The notes beneath the pieces were generated by a model. The model did not search any database, was not told where the DNA came from, and saw only the letters and a program-made list of their open reading frames with translations. From positions 1 through 6,579 of the forward strand of contig JAJYGE010000341.1 of the NCBI GenBank assembly GCA_021785155.1: a stretch of 6,579 nucleotides of DNA, read 5' to 3'. The position numbers and the translations under genes were made by a program. The DNA comes from Planctomycetota bacterium. Lineage in GTDB: Bacteria; Planctomycetota; Phycisphaerae; WQYP01. Below, piece after piece: positions 5,638 through 6,579 of this stretch; positions within the stretch are counted from its first letter, which is position 1; each line of letters begins with the position of its first letter.

Positions 5638-5796
5638 TTATTTACCCTTCTTGATCTTATGATCCGTATGTTTACGCAACCGCGGAGAGAATTTGAAGAA
5701 CGTTTTCTTCACATCCATCTCCTTCGGATTGATGCTGATACGGTAGTTGAGGTCTTTGGTCTCACTACACTGTAACCATGCCCATTCACGCGCCAT
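5638..5796 (-). CDS. rpmG: 50S ribosomal protein L33 (cysteine-poor form)
   Basis: This 52-aa gene reads MAREWAWLQCSETKDLNYR at the N-terminus and ends FSPRLRKHTDHKIKKGK, matching small-subunit-length L33 proteins of the large ribosomal subunit. In zinc-binding L33 two CxxC pairs hold a metal. Here only C10 remains: the first pair reads CSET and the second FSPRL, so this is a zinc-free type. ATG 5796 has GGAG at 5808-5805, 8 nt upstream. Stop TAA is at 5640-5638. The gene lies between tuf and tRNA-Trp, a common position, and has its own candidate promoter and a leader of about 100 nt. Confidence 0.95.
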   Translation of the reverse strand: MAREWAWLQCSETKDLNYRISINPKEMDVKKTFFKFSPRLRKHTDHKIKKGK

Positions 5797-5829
5797 TTCC
5801 GCGACTCCATTTCAAGCGATATTTTCCAA

Positions 5830-5891
5830 CTTCGGGAATCAGCCACATGGCCCGCCCAAAGCTCCGGATTGGTGCTTTATAACCAACCGAA
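5830..5891 (-). ncRNA. Structured 5' leader of rpmG (two adjacent hairpins)
   Basis: Within the predicted leader the minus strand forms two stems separated by one base. Hairpin A pairs TTCGGTTGG (5891-5883) with CCAA-T-CCGGA (5872-5863): 9 bp with one G·U and one bulged U, and a 10-nt loop. Hairpin B pairs CTTTGGG (5861-5855) with CCCGAAG (5836-5830): 7 bp with one G·U and an 18-nt loop. No T-tract follows, so it is not a terminator, and the Shine-Dalgarno (5808-5805) is left free. It might bind a ribosomal protein or stabilise the transcript, but structure by eye is weak evidence. Confidence 0.35.
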
Positions 5892-5902
5892 TCAGCGCCC
5901 GT

Positions 5903-5931
5903 ATTATAAAAACTTTCTACGGGCCTGAAAA
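5903..5931 (-). promoter_or_regulatory. Candidate promoter for rpmG-tRNA-Trp-secE-nusG
   Basis: On the minus strand TTTTCA (5931-5926) stands 17 nt before a perfect TATAAT (5908-5903). This is the best-scoring housekeeping-type promoter I can see in the window. Transcription would start near 5896, leaving about 100 nt of leader before rpmG. Its position just after the tuf inverted repeat fits a separate transcription unit. Confidence 0.6.
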
Positions 5932-5940
5932 CAACTCATC

Positions 5941-6012
5941 AATCTTGATTATTGACAGAGCCACGCGGACAGGTGATTCCCGCCCGCGTGGCCCATGGTT
6001 TTCATCAAGATT
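5941..6012 (-). terminator. Nested inverted repeat after tuf, probable terminator or processing hairpin
   Basis: Two stems are nested on the minus strand, 17 nt after the tuf stop. The outer stem is AATCTTGAT (6012-6004) with ATCAAGATT (5949-5941), 9 bp. The inner stem is GCCACGCGG (5992-5984) with CCGCGTGGC (5968-5960), 9 bp extendable by a G·U and a G-C pair, with a 15-nt loop. An internal loop of about 8-11 nt per side separates them. The sequence after the outer stem contains TTGTTTTC, only a modest T-tract. It probably ends or processes the tuf transcript before the rpmG promoter. Confidence 0.55.
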
Positions 6013-6028
6013 CTTCTTAACGAATCAG

Positions 6029-6579
6029 TTAGGCGAGGATCTTGGTCACAACGCCTGCACCGACCGTCCGGCCACCTTCACGGATGGCGAAGCGGACACC
6101 CTGTTCCATCGCGATTGGGCATTCGCCCAAATCCACGGTGATCTTCACGTTATCGCCGGGCATGACCATTTCAGTACCAGCCGGAAGATCCAGTGAACCA
6201 GTCACGTCCGTCGTACGGAAATAGAACTGAGGACGATAGCCCTTGAAGAATGCGGTATGACGACCGCCCTCTTCTTTGGTGAGAACGTAAATTTCCGCTT
6301 CAAACTTCGTGTGCGGAGTAATCGAACCGGGCTTCGCGATAACCTGACCGCGTTCCAGTTGTTCTTTTTCCACGCCACGCAGCAGCAAGCCGACGTTATC
6401 ACCGGGAATGGCCTGATCCAGGACCTTCTGGAACATTTCCACGCCCGTAACCACCGACTTCATCGGGTCTTTATGCAGACCGACGATTTCCACATCATCA
6501 CCAACCTTGATGGTTCCGCGTTCCACACGGCCTGTACCCACAGTACCGCGCCCCTTAATGGAAAACACGTCTTCCACCG
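6029..6579 (-). CDS. tuf: Translation elongation factor Tu, C-terminal part (5' end outside window)
   Basis: The last 182 residues are visible, open at the right edge of the window. They cover domain 2 ([49 protein letters not shown]) and all of domain 3 ([71 protein letters not shown]). EF-Tu delivers aminoacyl-tRNA to the ribosome as a GTP complex; the GTPase domain lies outside the window. The visible end KILA with stop TAA (6031-6029) is normal. The first in-window valine codon is GTG and is not the start. The next gene downstream is rpmG, after a 232-nt gap containing an inverted repeat and a promoter. Confidence 0.97.
   Translation of the reverse strand, partial: VEDVFSIKGRGTVGTGRVERGTIKVGDDVEIVGLHKDPMKSVVTGVEMFQKVLDQAIPGDNVGLLLRGVEKEQLERGQVIAKPGSITPHTKFEAEIYVLTKEEGGRHTAFFKGYRPQFYFRTTDVTGSLDLPAGTEMVMPGDNVKITVDLGECPIAMEQGVRFAIREGGRTVGAGVVTKILA

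Overview
The window is an ordinary bacterial chromosome segment of moderate GC content. It carries part of the translation and transcription-elongation gene cluster: tuf, rpmG, tRNA-Trp, secE, nusG and rplK on the minus strand, and rplJ and rplL on the plus strand. I see no phage, insertion sequence, CRISPR array or defence genes. The wording of several proteins resembles Planctomycetota, possibly a Phycisphaerae-like lineage: the LysA YSIKSC and GPVCESGD motifs, an L33 opening MAREWAWLQC, and a SecE N-terminus reading YKKGQGKWVR. This is inferred from memory of those families, not from a search.

Left edge, plus strand (1-793): the 3' end of rplJ (L10), a 133-nt gap with a small hairpin just before the ribosome binding site, rplL (L7/L12), and a perfect 15-bp stem-loop terminator. 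No rpoB follows rplL within the window, so transcription of this block should stop there.

Middle, minus strand (796-3788): reading leftward from rplK come a TIM-barrel sugar-phosphate isomerase/epimerase-like gene whose ATG lies 1 nt after the rplK stop, then lysA (diaminopimelate decarboxylase), then an unrecognised 138-aa gene whose ATG overlaps the lysA stop. They look like one transcript. It converges on rplL at the shared terminator.

Right part, minus strand (3871-6579): the tuf 3' end, a nested inverted repeat, a good candidate promoter with a structured leader, then rpmG, tRNA-Trp(CCA), secE and nusG, and finally a small two-helix membrane protein of unknown function lying between nusG and rplK.

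The most notable feature is the arrangement. The usual secE-nusG-rplK-rplA-rplJ-rplL-rpoBC order is broken after rplK. rplJ and rplL face the opposite way, and a lysine/peptidoglycan-precursor gene and two less clear genes sit in the gap. No strong candidate for a wholly new system is visible. The best leads are this rearrangement, the two unknown proteins, the structured rpmG leader and a palindrome that overlaps a candidate promoter.
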